Shown one piece after another: positions 47,612 to 56,581 of a stretch of DNA of 64,000 bases. The notes under the pieces were generated by a model, which was not told the origin of the DNA, did not search any database, and was given only the letters and a program-made list of their open reading frames with translations. Within the stretch, counting starts at the first letter, position 1. The number at the start of each line of letters is the position of its first letter. The stretch lies in assembly GCF_039871875.1 (NCBI RefSeq), contig NZ_JBDPMD010000048.1:1-64000 (forward strand), given 5' to 3'. The translations under genes were made by a program, and so were the position numbers. The stretch is from Sphaerisporangium sp039871875 (GTDB taxonomy: Bacteria > Actinomycetota > Actinomycetes > Streptosporangiales > Streptosporangiaceae).

Positions 47612-50092
47612 GTGCGCTTGCGTAACTCGCGTGTCCGGGTCAAGGTCACCGCGCTGCTGGTGTCGCTCATCGCCCTCTGGGGCTTCGCCGCCTGGGTCAC
47701 CACCCGGGAAGGCCTGAACGTCCTGTGGGTCTCCGCCCTGGACTCCGGCGTCGCCGTGCCCGGCGAGCGCCTGCGCGACGAGCTCCAGCGCGAGCGCCGC
47801 CTCACCGTCGTCCTGCTGGCCGACCCCGGCTCCGGTGCCCGCCGCGCCGCGCTGAGCGCCCAGCGCCGCCGCACCGACAACGCCGTCGCCGAGTTCGGCC
47901 GCCTCACCACGAGCGACGGCACCCGCGCCGCGGCGGGCGAGACGCTGCTCCGCCGCATCGACCAGGCCAACCGCCAGGCCGCCGTCCTGCCGGGCCTCAG
48001 GAAGCTCGTGGACGCGGGCGCGGTGGACCGCGCGAAGGCCGCCCAGACGATCACCGCGGTCATCGAGGCCCTCTACAAGATCTACGACTCGATGGCGACG
48101 CTGGACGACGCCGGGTTCGCCAAGGACACCCGCACGTTCATCCAGCTCAGCCGCGCCCTGGAACTGCTCGCCCAGGAGGACGCCATCGCGGCCGGCGCGC
48201 TGATCGCGGGTGGCTTCACCGACGGCGAGCGCGCACGGTTCGCGGGGAACGTCGGCGCGCAGCGGTTCCTGATGAACACCGCCGCGGGGGAGCTGCCCCC
48301 TCTGGACCGCGCCGACTACGACCGGTTCACCAGCGGCGAGGCGTACGAACGCCTGCGCCGCCTGGAGGAGCGGATCATCGAGTCGCCGCGGGCCGAGTCG
48401 CCCGCGGTGGACGCCGAGACCTGGGAAGCCGCCACCACCGACGTGCTCGCCCAGCTCGACCGGCTCATCACCGTCGGCGGCGACCGGCTGGTCGAGCGGG
48501 CCACCCCCATCGCGATCGGCGTCATCGTACGGCTCGCCCTCGCCGGCGGCCTCGGCCTGATCGCCGTCATCGCGTCCATCGTGCTGGCCATCACGACGGC
48601 CCGCGCCCTGGTGCGGCGCCTTGAGGAGCTGCGCGCCGCCGCCCTGGACCTCGCCGCCCGGCGGCTGCCCTCGGTGGTGGACCGCCTCGGCCGGGGCGAG
48701 GACGTGGACGTGGCGGCCGAGGCGCCGCCCCTGGCGGTCGGCAGCGACGCGATCGGCCAGGTGGGCCAGGCGTTCAACACCGTGCAGGAGACCGCGGTGC
48801 GGGTCGCGGTGCAGCAGGCGGAGATGCGGCGCGGCTACCGCGCCATCCTGCTCAGCCTGGCGCGGCGCACCCAGTCGCTGGTGCACCGGCAGCTCACCGT
48901 GCTGGACACCATGGAGAAGCGCGAGTCCGACCCCGCCGAGCTGGCCGACCTGTTCCGGGTGGACCACCTGGCCACCCGCATGCGGCGCAACGCCGAGAAC
49001 CTCATCGTGCTCTCCGGCGCCTCCCCCGGCCGCGCCTGGCGCCGCTCGGTGCCGATGGTCGACGTGGTGCGCGGCGCGCTCGCCGAGATCGAGGACTACA
49101 CCCAGGTCGAGCTGAGCCCCATGGACGACGCCGACCTGGCCGGGCGCGCCATCGGCGACGTGATCCACCTGCTGGCCGAGCTGATCGAGAACGCCGTGTC
49201 GTTCTCACCGCCGTACGCGACGGTGCGGGTGAGCGGCCAGGTCGTCGGCAAGGGCTACGTCGTCGAGATCGAGGACCGCGGGCTCGGCATGAGCCAGGAG
49301 GACCTCGCCGCGGCCAACCAGCGCATCGCCGACCCCCCGGAGTTCAAGCTCACCGACACCCCGCGCCTCGGCCTGTTCGTGGTCAGCCGCCTCGCGGCAC
49401 GGCACCGCATCCAGGTGACGCTGAAGTCCTCGCCGTACGGCGGCACCACCGTCATCGTGCTGCTCCCCCGTGAGCTGATCGGCCCGGACCCCGACGCCCC
49501 GGACGGCCCCGGCGTGCCCGCCGGCGACCAGGCGCCCCCCCGGCAGGACCGGGGCGACGCGCCCGGCGGGTCCCGCAGGGCCGACCCGTGGCGGCTGCAG
49601 GACGAGCGCAGCGGCCGCGGCCGGGAGCCGCGGCCCGACCTCCCTCGCGGCCCCGGGCGGCAGCCGGAGCCCGACATCACCCCTGAGGGCCCCGAGGAGC
49701 CCCGCCAGGAGGAGGCCGGCGGGGAACGGGCCGTGCGGGCCGTGCGGGCCGTACGGTCCCACGACGCCGCCCCGCCCTTCCCGCAGGCCGCCCAACCTCT
49801 CCCCCCGTCCCAGAGCAACGGCCCCGAGCGCCCCCGGCATGCCGCCCCGCAGCCGCCGGCGCCCACCACGCCGTCCGGCCTGCCACGCCGGGTGGCGCAG
49901 TCGCATCTGGCCCCTGGCCTGCGCGCGGAACCGCCCGCGCGCCCGGCCGCCCCGGCGGAGCCCGCCGGGGAACGCACGCCCGAGGAGACCCGCCGCATGC
50001 TGGCGGCCTTCCAGTCCGGTACCGAACGCGGCCGCGCCGAGGCCGCCCGCCCACCCCACCCAGATCACGGCGATCCGGGGGAAGGAGCGTGA
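47612..50092 (+). CDS. cvnA: Conservon sensor-kinase-like protein (NIT domain)
   Basis: 826 residues. A TM helix at about 11-29 (VTALLVSLIALWGFAAWVTT), an extracytoplasmic nitrate/nitrite-sensing-like helical domain (ELQRERRLTVVLLADPGSGA; to about 290), a second TM helix at about 305-330, then a HAMP-like linker. The signature MRRNAENLIVLSGASPGRAW precedes HATPase_c: LLAELIENAVSFSPPYATVR (N-box), EIEDRGLGM (G1), RLGLFVVSRLAARHRIQVTL. The C-terminal 200 residues are Pro/Arg-rich. The usual phospho-histidine is not evident, as in other CvnA proteins. GTG at 47612 follows GGAG. It is first in an operon with DUF742 and GTPase genes. Confidence 0.92.
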   Translation: MRLRNSRVRVKVTALLVSLIALWGFAAWVTTREGLNVLWVSALDSGVAVPGERLRDELQRERRLTVVLLADPGSGARRAALSAQRRRTDNAVAEFGRLTTSDGTRAAAGETLLRRIDQANRQAAVLPGLRKLVDAGAVDRAKAAQTITAVIEALYKIYDSMATLDDAGFAKDTRTFIQLSRALELLAQEDAIAAGALIAGGFTDGERARFAGNVGAQRFLMNTAAGELPPLDRADYDRFTSGEAYERLRRLEERIIESPRAESPAVDAETWEAATTDVLAQLDRLITVGGDRLVERATPIAIGVIVRLALAGGLGLIAVIASIVLAITTARALVRRLEELRAAALDLAARRLPSVVDRLGRGEDVDVAAEAPPLAVGSDAIGQVGQAFNTVQETAVRVAVQQAEMRRGYRAILLSLARRTQSLVHRQLTVLDTMEKRESDPAELADLFRVDHLATRMRRNAENLIVLSGASPGRAWRRSVPMVDVVRGALAEIEDYTQVELSPMDDADLAGRAIGDVIHLLAELIENAVSFSPPYATVRVSGQVVGKGYVVEIEDRGLGMSQEDLAAANQRIADPPEFKLTDTPRLGLFVVSRLAARHRIQVTLKSSPYGGTTVIVLLPRELIGPDPDAPDGPGVPAGDQAPPRQDRGDAPGGSRRADPWRLQDERSGRGREPRPDLPRGPGRQPEPDITPEGPEEPRQEEAGGERAVRAVRAVRSHDAAPPFPQAAQPLPPSQSNGPERPRHAAPQPPAPTTPSGLPRRVAQSHLAPGLRAEPPARPAAPAEPAGERTPEETRRMLAAFQSGTERGRAEAARPPHPDHGDPGEGA

Positions 50093-50484
50093 TGACCAGC
50101 CTCTCCGACGACCCAGGGCAGGAGCAGTGGCTGGACGAGGAGGCCGGGCGGATCGTCCGGCCCTACGTGATGACCCGTGGCAGGACCAAGCCGAGCCGCG
50201 GCAAGTTCGACCTCATCACCCTTGTCATGACCACCGGCGCCCCCACGCCGGGCCAGCCGGGCCTCGGGCCCGAGCACCTCACCATCGTGGGCATGTGCGA
50301 GGAGCGCCCGGTGTCGGTGGCCGAGATCGCCGCCCACCTGGACCTGCCCGCGGGCACGGTGCGCGTGCTGCTCGGCGACCTGGTCGACCGGCGCCTCGTC
50401 GCCGTCCAGGAGCCGCACCGGGACAACGAGGTGCTGAGCCTGGACACCTACAAGGCGGTGCTCAATGGCCTACGGGCGCTCTGA
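50092..50484 (+). CDS. cvnC: DUF742 conservon protein
   Basis: 130 residues with the DUF742 pattern: WLDEEAGRIVRPYVMTRGRT, IVGMCEERPVSVAEIAAHL, LPAGTVRVLLGDLVDRRLV (winged-helix-like) and the C-terminal VLNGLRAL. Expected to link the sensor to the GTPase. ATG at 50092 overlaps the CvnA stop by one base, with GGAG at 50084-50087. It follows CvnA directly; the roadblock gene normally found between is absent. Confidence 0.92.
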   Translation: MTSLSDDPGQEQWLDEEAGRIVRPYVMTRGRTKPSRGKFDLITLVMTTGAPTPGQPGLGPEHLTIVGMCEERPVSVAEIAAHLDLPAGTVRVLLGDLVDRRLVAVQEPHRDNEVLSLDTYKAVLNGLRAL

Positions 50485-51064
50485 GGGGCGCCCCGGCGGG
50501 CCCATGAGAGCGCCGACCGCGGTGAAGATCCTCATCGCGGGCGGGTTCGGCGCGGGCAAGACCACCATGGTCGGCTCGGTGTCGGAGACCCGCCCGCTGC
50601 GCACCGAGGAGACGCTGAGCGACCGCGGCACCGGCATCGACGACATCTCGGGTGTGGAGAGCAAGACCACCACCACGGTGGCGATGGACTTCGGGCGCAT
50701 CACCATCGGCCCCGACCACGTGCTGTACCTGTTCGGCACGCCGGGCCAGGAGCGGTTCTGGTTCGTGTGGGACGAGCTGGCGCTCGGCGCGATGGGCGCG
50801 GTGGTGGTCGCCGACACCCGCCGGCTGGACGGCTGCTTCCCGTCGGTGGACTACTTCGAGCGGCGCCGCACGCCGTTCGTGGTGGCGGTCAACTGCTTCG
50901 AGGGCGCCCGCACCTACGAGCTGGACGAGATCAGGCTGGCGCTGGACCTGAACGCGCGCATCCCGGTGGTGCTGTGCGACGCCCGTCGCCGCGAGTCGAG
51001 CAAGAACGTGCTGGTCACCCTGGTGGAACACGCCATGCGCGCCCGCCACCCCGCAGCGACCTGA
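50465..51064 (+). CDS. cvnD: Conservon GTPase-like ATP/GTP-binding protein
   Basis: 199 residues, Ras-like. P-loop AGGFGAGKTTMV, switch region SKTTTTVAMDFGRI, G3-type FGTPGQERFW, and NCFEGA in place of NKxD. Works as a switch downstream of the sensor. ATG at 50465 lies 20 bp inside the DUF742 gene with AAGGCGG upstream; a later ATG at 50504 is possible. Ends the operon. Confidence 0.93.
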   Translation: MAYGRSEGRPGGPMRAPTAVKILIAGGFGAGKTTMVGSVSETRPLRTEETLSDRGTGIDDISGVESKTTTTVAMDFGRITIGPDHVLYLFGTPGQERFWFVWDELALGAMGAVVVADTRRLDGCFPSVDYFERRRTPFVVAVNCFEGARTYELDEIRLALDLNARIPVVLCDARRRESSKNVLVTLVEHAMRARHPAAT

Positions 51065-51134
51065 CCACGGCGACCGCGCAACGCCCACCGCACCCGGCGA
51101 CCCGCGTGGGGGCCCGGTCGGGGATGATGGCGCG

Positions 51135-51716
51135 ATGGACGAGCTCATACTTCTGCGGCACGGCGCGACCGAGTGGAGCCGCGCGCTGCGGCACACGGGG
51201 CGCACCGATATCCCCCTCACGCCGGAGGGCGAGGAACAGGCACGCGCGCTGACCGGCGCGCTCAAGGGCAGGACGATCTCCCTGGTGCTGACCAGTCCCG
51301 CGGAACGGGCCCGGCGCACGGCCGAACTGGCCGGTCTGACGGACTTCCGGACCGACACGGACATGTGGGAATGGGACTACGGAGGTTACGAGGGCATCAC
51401 AACCGCCGAGATCCGCGAAAGCCGGCCCGGCTGGTACCTGTGGCGCGACGGCGTGATCCCGGGGGACGCCGCCCACCCGGGCGAGACCGTGGAGCAGGTC
51501 GGGGAGCGCGCCGACCGGGTGATCGCGAGGGTGCTGCCGGTCGAGGGCACCGCGGCGCTGGTCGCGCACGGCCATTTCCTGCGGGTGCTGACCGCGCGCT
51601 GGCTGGGGCTGCCGCCGCACGACGGGAAACTGTTCAAGCTGGACACGGGCACGGTGTCCGTGCTCGGCTTCGAGCACGGCGAGCGGGCCGTCAGCCGGTG
51701 GAACGCACCGATCTGA
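51135..51716 (+). CDS. Histidine phosphatase-family protein
   Basis: 193 residues. The phosphoglycerate-mutase-like RHG motif is ILLRHGATEW with catalytic His9, plus TSPAERARRTAEL, WEWDYGGYEGITTAEI and VAHGHFLRVLTARW with the second His. Likely a cytoplasmic phosphatase of unknown substrate. ATG at 51135. It is 70 bp after the conservon and not clearly part of it. Confidence 0.92.
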   Translation: MDELILLRHGATEWSRALRHTGRTDIPLTPEGEEQARALTGALKGRTISLVLTSPAERARRTAELAGLTDFRTDTDMWEWDYGGYEGITTAEIRESRPGWYLWRDGVIPGDAAHPGETVEQVGERADRVIARVLPVEGTAALVAHGHFLRVLTARWLGLPPHDGKLFKLDTGTVSVLGFEHGERAVSRWNAPI

Positions 51717-51734
51717 CCTGGCCGCGAGGACCGG

Positions 51735-52004
51735 TCACGCGGCCGGCGCCTGCGGCTGCGGGCCGCGGCCGGTCAGCCACTCCAGGACCTTGCGGTGGCC
51801 CCGGCGGGCGTCCTCGAAATGACCCCAGCGCCAGTATCGGGGCTGGTCGCGGACTCCCGTGACCCAGGTGCGGTAGGCGACCGGACGGCTGCCGCCCTCT
51901 GTGGAGGCCGCGGACGCGACGCCGTAGGTACGGATCACGACGCGGCCCCCCGGTGCGAACAACACGTCATCGGCGACGGGGTAGAGCGTCATCTGGTCCA
52001 GCAT
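51735..52004 (-). CDS. Small conserved-type hypothetical protein
   Basis: 89 residues from the ATG at 52004 (an upstream in-frame start at 52040 exists). Contains DDVLFAPGGRVVIRTYG and WRWGHFEDARRGHRKVLEWL. Not recognised. It lies downstream of the XRE-DUF397 pair on the same strand and is convergent with the phosphatase. Confidence 0.6.
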   Translation of the reverse strand: MLDQMTLYPVADDVLFAPGGRVVIRTYGVASAASTEGGSRPVAYRTWVTGVRDQPRYWRWGHFEDARRGHRKVLEWLTGRGPQPQAPAA

Positions 52005-52123
52005 CGGGCCCCCAGGAACATCAAGCGCGGCGGAAGCCACCAGTGTGCCGGATCGGATGAACGACCCCGGTTACGCGATGCGCGCTCTCCGGTTAACCGG
52101 ACTCGCGATATGTGAACAGGACG

Positions 52124-52360
52124 TTACGCGACCAGATTGTCGAACTCCCCGTCCTTGACACCGAGGACGAGTGCCGCGATCTCGGCGCGGGTGTAGATGA
52201 GGGCGGGACCGTCCGGGTAGCGAGAGTTGCGGACGGCGACGCCTCCATCGGGGAGCTCGGCAAGCTCGACGCAGTTCCCCTGCGAGTTGCTGTACAGGCT
52301 CTTCCGCCAGGCCACGCCGGTGAGGTTGGTGGCCGGCATTCCGTTATAGGGCTGGGTCAT
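52124..52360 (-). CDS. DUF397 domain protein (partner of XRE regulator)
   Basis: 78 residues with VAWRKSLYSNSQGNCVELAE, VAVRNSRYPDGP and EIAALVLGVKDGEFD. The family is the small partner of Scr1 regulators. Its ATG starts on the base after the XRE stop, so translation is coupled. Confidence 0.92.
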   Translation of the reverse strand: MTQPYNGMPATNLTGVAWRKSLYSNSQGNCVELAELPDGGVAVRNSRYPDGPALIYTRAEIAALVLGVKDGEFDNLVA

Positions 52361-53227
52361 CTAGATCTCTCTGAGTATGTCGCCGAGGATCTCGGCGGTG
52401 CCCCCAGGCGTTGTGCTTTCCACGCACAGTTGTTCCATGGCGGTGAGGTACGGATCGACGTCCTCACGTTTGTCCAGGTAGAGGGCACCCCATAGCTGCT
52501 CGACGTAGACCACGTCCGACAGGTCGGACTCCGGAAAACGCAGGATGCTGAACGCTCCACCCTCGGCCGCGTGCATGCCGAACTGGAACGGCATCACTTG
52601 CAGGGTGATGGCCGGCAGGCTCGCCACCGCCATCAGGTGCTGGATCTGCTCGTACATGATCTCCTTGCCACCGATCGGCCGCCGCAGCGCGGCCTCGTCG
52701 ATGACCGCCCAGAGCTTCGGACCGTCCTTCCGGGTGAGACGCTCCTGCCGTTCCAGGCGCATGTGCACACGCCGATCGATCTCTTCCTCGGGTTCGTCCG
52801 GCCACCCGAGCCTGATCACCGTGCGGGCGTACGCCGCCGTCTGGAGAAGACCCGGGATGAACTGCACCTCATACGTGCGGATGGTCTGCGCCGCCTCTTC
52901 GAGACCGATGTACGTGGTGAACCATGTGGGCAGCAGATCGCTGTATTTGTGCCACCATCCGGGCGTGTTGGCTTCGCGGACCATTTCGAGCAGCCCGCGG
53001 CGGGCGGCGTCGTCGTTGACGCCGTAGAGCGTGAGCAGGTCCTCGACGTCACGCGTCTTGAACCCCACCCGGCCGAGCTCCATCCGGCTGATCTTGGACT
53101 CCGAGGCGCGGATGTGGAAACCCGCTTCCTCCCTACTGAGTCCGCGATCCTCGCGCAGCTTGCGCAGGCTGGCGCCCAGCATGATTCGCCGGACCGTTGA
53201 GCCGGTACCCGGGGGGTCGATCGACAC
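52361..53227 (-). CDS. Scr1-type XRE regulator (HTH + DUF5753)
   Basis: About 288 residues. HTH region RGLSREEAGFHIRASESKIS, then DUF5753 blocks YEVQFIPGLLQTAAYARTVI, VIDEAALRRPIGGKEIMYEQ and LQVMPFQFGMH. GTG at 53227 has GGAGGA upstream. It is divergent from an ATPase gene and followed directly by its DUF397 partner. TTGCAC-type repeats in the divergent region are candidate autoregulatory sites. Confidence 0.93.
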   Translation of the reverse strand: MSIDPPGTGSTVRRIMLGASLRKLREDRGLSREEAGFHIRASESKISRMELGRVGFKTRDVEDLLTLYGVNDDAARRGLLEMVREANTPGWWHKYSDLLPTWFTTYIGLEEAAQTIRTYEVQFIPGLLQTAAYARTVIRLGWPDEPEEEIDRRVHMRLERQERLTRKDGPKLWAVIDEAALRRPIGGKEIMYEQIQHLMAVASLPAITLQVMPFQFGMHAAEGGAFSILRFPESDLSDVVYVEQLWGALYLDKREDVDPYLTAMEQLCVESTTPGGTAEILGDILREI

Positions 53228-53317
53228 GTGCTTTCCTCCGGTTGTGGACTGGATCACAGTCTGTCAAAGATCGCGCGTGTAGTCCCCTTTCGTGACCTCT
53301 TGTACCAACGGTAGCGC

Positions 53318-53360
53318 TTGCACGTAGCTTCTGCACGTGCATTCGCTCTTGCACCTGCAC
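53318..53360. promoter_or_regulatory. Candidate operator with TGCAC repeats
   Basis: CTTGCAC (53318-53324), the perfect palindrome TGCACGTGCA (53332-53341) and CTTGCACCTGCAC (53348-53360) lie between the divergent XRE and ATPase genes. In GC-rich DNA the spacing and similarity suggest regulator-binding sites, probably for the XRE protein. Confidence 0.55.
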
Positions 53361-53384
53361 AGGAGTTTGGACCATCATGATCTG

Positions 53385-53906
53385 GTGCACTCCACGGACC
53401 TGACACGTGGGCAAAACCAGTGGTCGGCCTTCGACTGGTGGCCCCCCATCGGCTGGTGGCCCGAGCCCGCGCGCGACATGGCGCCCTCCGGGGCCGGCAC
53501 GTCCAGCGCCACGTTCGTCCTGACCCCGCACGCGCGGTCGGTGCACGCCGCGCGGTGCTTCGCCTCGGGGAGCCTGACCGGCTGGGCCATGTGCGACCTG
53601 GTGGCCGACATGGAACTGGTCGTCTCCGAGCTCGCCACCAACGCGCTGCGGCACGGGCTGGCCTCGGGAGACCCGCGCCCGCCGTGCCCCCGCGCCGACC
53701 TGGTCCGCATGTCGATGATCCGCATGGGCCCGCTGGTCACCTGCGCCTTCGCCGACCCGGGCTCCGCCGTCCCCGTCTTACGCCACACCGAGGACCTGTC
53801 GACGGGCGGCATGGGACTGCACATCGTGGAATCGATGAGCCTGCGCTGGGGTTTCGACCCCCTGCCGCCGTACGGCAAGGTCGTCTGGGCCGTGCTGAAG
53901 AGCTGA
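53385..53906 (+). CDS. Histidine-kinase-like ATPase, anti-sigma/regulatory type
   Basis: About 173 residues. RsbW-like ATPase: VLTPHARSVHAARCFASGSL, N-box ELVVSELATNALRHGLASGD, G1-like FADPGSAVPVL and GGMGLHIVESMSLRWGF. A W-rich N-terminus (WSAFDWWPPIGWWPE) precedes it. The start is uncertain: GTG 53385 is used because GTG 53337 lies in the operator palindrome, and ATG 53478 is possible. It completes the third XRE/DUF397/ATPase module of this window. Confidence 0.8.
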   Translation: MHSTDLTRGQNQWSAFDWWPPIGWWPEPARDMAPSGAGTSSATFVLTPHARSVHAARCFASGSLTGWAMCDLVADMELVVSELATNALRHGLASGDPRPPCPRADLVRMSMIRMGPLVTCAFADPGSAVPVLRHTEDLSTGGMGLHIVESMSLRWGFDPLPPYGKVVWAVLKS

Positions 53907-54145
53907 CACCGGATGACACCCACCCGCTCGGGGAGGGGACGTCCACCGTCCGCGGCGGGCCCGGATCCGCCTGAGCTGGGGGAACGCGACGGACGCCGCC
54001 GGGAACGTACCGAGCGGCAGCACAGCGGGCGACGATGCGCGGTCAACGAATCCGGGCCTATTCTGCTACGTCGATCCCGTCGGACGGGTGCTCTGCATTA
54101 CGGTGGCATCTTGGTGACTTCCGCGAGACCTTTGAAAGAGCTGTG

Positions 54146-56527
54146 ATGGACGATCACCTGCTCGCCTGGTTGACAACCCTTGATGAAGACCGGCTCGCGC
54201 GTGTCCTGGCCAACCGCCCGGACGCCATCGCCGCGCCCTGGCCGCGCCGGCTGGACACGCTCGCCCGGCGCCTGAGTGACAACTTCGCCGTCATGGAGGT
54301 CATGCGCGGCCTCCCTCTCCCCCCGCTGGAGATCCTGCAGGCCTGCCTGGTCATCGGCGAGCGCGCGACCCCCGACGAGCTGGCCCGCTTCCTCGGGGTG
54401 ACCACGGCCGAGGTCCTGCCCTGGCTGGACGGGCTGTACGACAAGGCGCTCGCGTGGCCGGAGCCCGGCGGAGGCCTCCACCTCGCCGAGGCCGTCGCCC
54501 GCTGGTGGACCGCCCCGTGCGGGCTCGGCGAGCCCCTGGTCTCCTACCTCGACTCCTGGACCCTCAACTCCGAGGGCCTGCGCCGCATCAGCCGCGCACT
54601 CGGTGTGTCCTCACAGGGCGGCAGGCGCCAGCTCATGGCACGCGTCACCGCGGTGCTCGGCGACGCCGAGCGGCTCGCCGAGCTGCTGCGCGAGGCCCCC
54701 GACGGCACGGTCAGCCTGCTCGACGAGTTCGCCTGGGACGGGCCGGTGCGCGGCGTGGACGGCAACCGCTTCGTCGCGCAGGGCAGCCCGGAGAGGTGGG
54801 CCGCCGACCGCGGCCTGCTGTACCGCACGCAGTGGGACATCGCCGAGATGCCGCGCGAGGTCGCCCTCGCGCTGCGCGGCCCCGACTACCACGCGCCGTT
54901 CACCCCCGACCCGCCCGCGCTCGGCACCGTGCCCGCCGACCCCGCCATGGTCGACCACACGATGTGCCTGGCCGCGCCGCACGCCGTGGACCGCGCCGCC
55001 GCGCTGCTGGAGAACACCGACAAGACTCCGCTGCCGCTGCTCAAGGGCGGCGGCGTCGGCGTGCGCGAGGTGCGCCGCGTCGTCAAGGAGACCGGCTGCG
55101 CCGAGGACGAGACCCGGCTGCTGCTCGAGGTCTGCGCCGTCGCCCGGCTGCTGGCCTTCGACGACGCCGCGAGCGGCCTGGTCCCCACCAAGCGTTTCGA
55201 CGCGTGGCGGCTGGAGGACGCCCCGGCCCGGCTGCGCACGCTGCTGGCCGCCTGGTGGCGCATGGAGCGCTCGTCGCTGCGCCGGGTCTCGGGCCGCTAC
55301 CCGACCGTCCTCGGTGACGACCCGGCCGGCGAGACCGTCGCCCGGGTGCGCTGGGCGGTGCTCACCACGCTCGCCACGCTGCCGCGCGACGCCGCGTTCG
55401 CCAGCCTTCCCGAGCTGGTGCAGGCGGTGCACTGGCGCGCCCCGCTGCTGGACCGCGAGCTGCTCACCGAGTGCTGCCCCGCGGTCCTCGCCGAGGCCCG
55501 CCTGCTCGGCCTGATGGCCGGCGACGCCCTCACCGACCTCGGCCGGGCCCTCGCCGCACTCGGGCCTTCCGTCGCGGGCGACGAGCAGGACGAGTCGGTG
55601 CCCGAGGTGGAGCGCGACCCCGGGCTGGTCGAGAGCTCGGTGCACGCCCTGGCCGGGGCCCAGCGCACCGCGCTGTTCGGCGCCGACCTCACGGCCGTCG
55701 TCACCGGGCCGCCCGCCGCCGAGCTGTCGTCGCTGCTGGACCGCGCCGCCGACCGCGAGACCAAGGGCGCGGCGTCGGTGTGGCGGTTCAGCGCGGCGAG
55801 CGTGCGCCGGGCACTGGACGCCGGGTACTCCGCCGAGTCGCTGCTCGAGGAGCTGCGCGCCGCGGGCACGGTGCCGCAGCCGCTGGCGTACCTCGTCAGG
55901 GACGTCGCGCGGCGCCACGGCGAGGTGACGGTCACCACGGTGGGCTGCATCATCCAGGGCTCCGACCCGGGGCTGCTCGCCGAGATCGCCGCGCACCGCC
56001 GCCTGTCCCGCCTCGGCCTGCGGCTGCTCGCGCCGACCGTTCTCGCCGCGGCGGCCGCGGCCGACCGCACGCTCGCGGCGCTGCGCGAGGCCGGGTACGC
56101 CCCGGTGCCGGTGGACGACACCGGCGAGATCGCGGTGCGGCGCGAGCCCGCGGGCGGGCGGCTGATCCTGCTGCCCGGCGGGCGGGTGGCCGAGCTGGAG
56201 GAACCGCCGCCGTCCATCGCCGACCCGCCGCCGGACCCGCGCGAGCACGCCCAGCGGCTGGTGCGCACCGGCCCCGACGAGCACGCCGCCGGGCAGACCT
56301 GGGCCGTCATCGGGCGCCTCGCCACCCGGCTGCCCACCGCGCAGCAGTCCCTGCTCGGGTTCGTGGTGGACCGCGGCGTGCGTGCGCTGATCACCCTGTC
56401 CGACGGCCTCACCGCCACCATCAGCCACGGCGAGCTGCGCCGCGGCGTGCTTGACGCCTGGTGCGAGGAGGCCGGGGACTACCTGGAGTTCCCCCTCGCC
56501 GAGATCTCGTCGGTCACCAGCGGCTGA
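54146..56527 (+). CDS. Helicase-associated (XPB N-terminal-type) domain protein
   Basis: 793 residues without ATPase motifs. Helical N-terminus (LLAWLTTLDEDRLARVLANR, with repeated winged-helix-like units), and a C-terminal part matching the helicase C-terminal/XPB-type domain (VTTVGCIIQGSDPGLLAEIA, LRLLAPTVLAAAAAADRTLA, LREAGYAPVPVD). In actinomycetes this protein is commonly encoded near the XPB repair helicase, which is not in this window. ATG at 54146 with GAAAGAG upstream. A 10-bp hairpin follows. Confidence 0.82.
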   Translation: MDDHLLAWLTTLDEDRLARVLANRPDAIAAPWPRRLDTLARRLSDNFAVMEVMRGLPLPPLEILQACLVIGERATPDELARFLGVTTAEVLPWLDGLYDKALAWPEPGGGLHLAEAVARWWTAPCGLGEPLVSYLDSWTLNSEGLRRISRALGVSSQGGRRQLMARVTAVLGDAERLAELLREAPDGTVSLLDEFAWDGPVRGVDGNRFVAQGSPERWAADRGLLYRTQWDIAEMPREVALALRGPDYHAPFTPDPPALGTVPADPAMVDHTMCLAAPHAVDRAAALLENTDKTPLPLLKGGGVGVREVRRVVKETGCAEDETRLLLEVCAVARLLAFDDAASGLVPTKRFDAWRLEDAPARLRTLLAAWWRMERSSLRRVSGRYPTVLGDDPAGETVARVRWAVLTTLATLPRDAAFASLPELVQAVHWRAPLLDRELLTECCPAVLAEARLLGLMAGDALTDLGRALAALGPSVAGDEQDESVPEVERDPGLVESSVHALAGAQRTALFGADLTAVVTGPPAAELSSLLDRAADRETKGAASVWRFSAASVRRALDAGYSAESLLEELRAAGTVPQPLAYLVRDVARRHGEVTVTTVGCIIQGSDPGLLAEIAAHRRLSRLGLRLLAPTVLAAAAAADRTLAALREAGYAPVPVDDTGEIAVRREPAGGRLILLPGGRVAELEEPPPSIADPPPDPREHAQRLVRTGPDEHAAGQTWAVIGRLATRLPTAQQSLLGFVVDRGVRALITLSDGLTATISHGELRRGVLDAWCEEAGDYLEFPLAEISSVTSG

Positions 56528-56547
56528 CCCCGCTCCCCCGCCGTCCC

Positions 56548-56572
56548 CGCCCGCCGCCGTGAGCGGCGGGCG
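56548..56572. terminator. Bidirectional terminator hairpin
   Basis: CGCCCGCCGC (56548-56557) and GCGGCGGGCG (56563-56572) form a perfect 10-bp stem with a 5-nt loop, between convergent genes ending at 56527 and 56582. Confidence 0.85.
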
Positions 56573-56581
56573 TCCCCCGCG

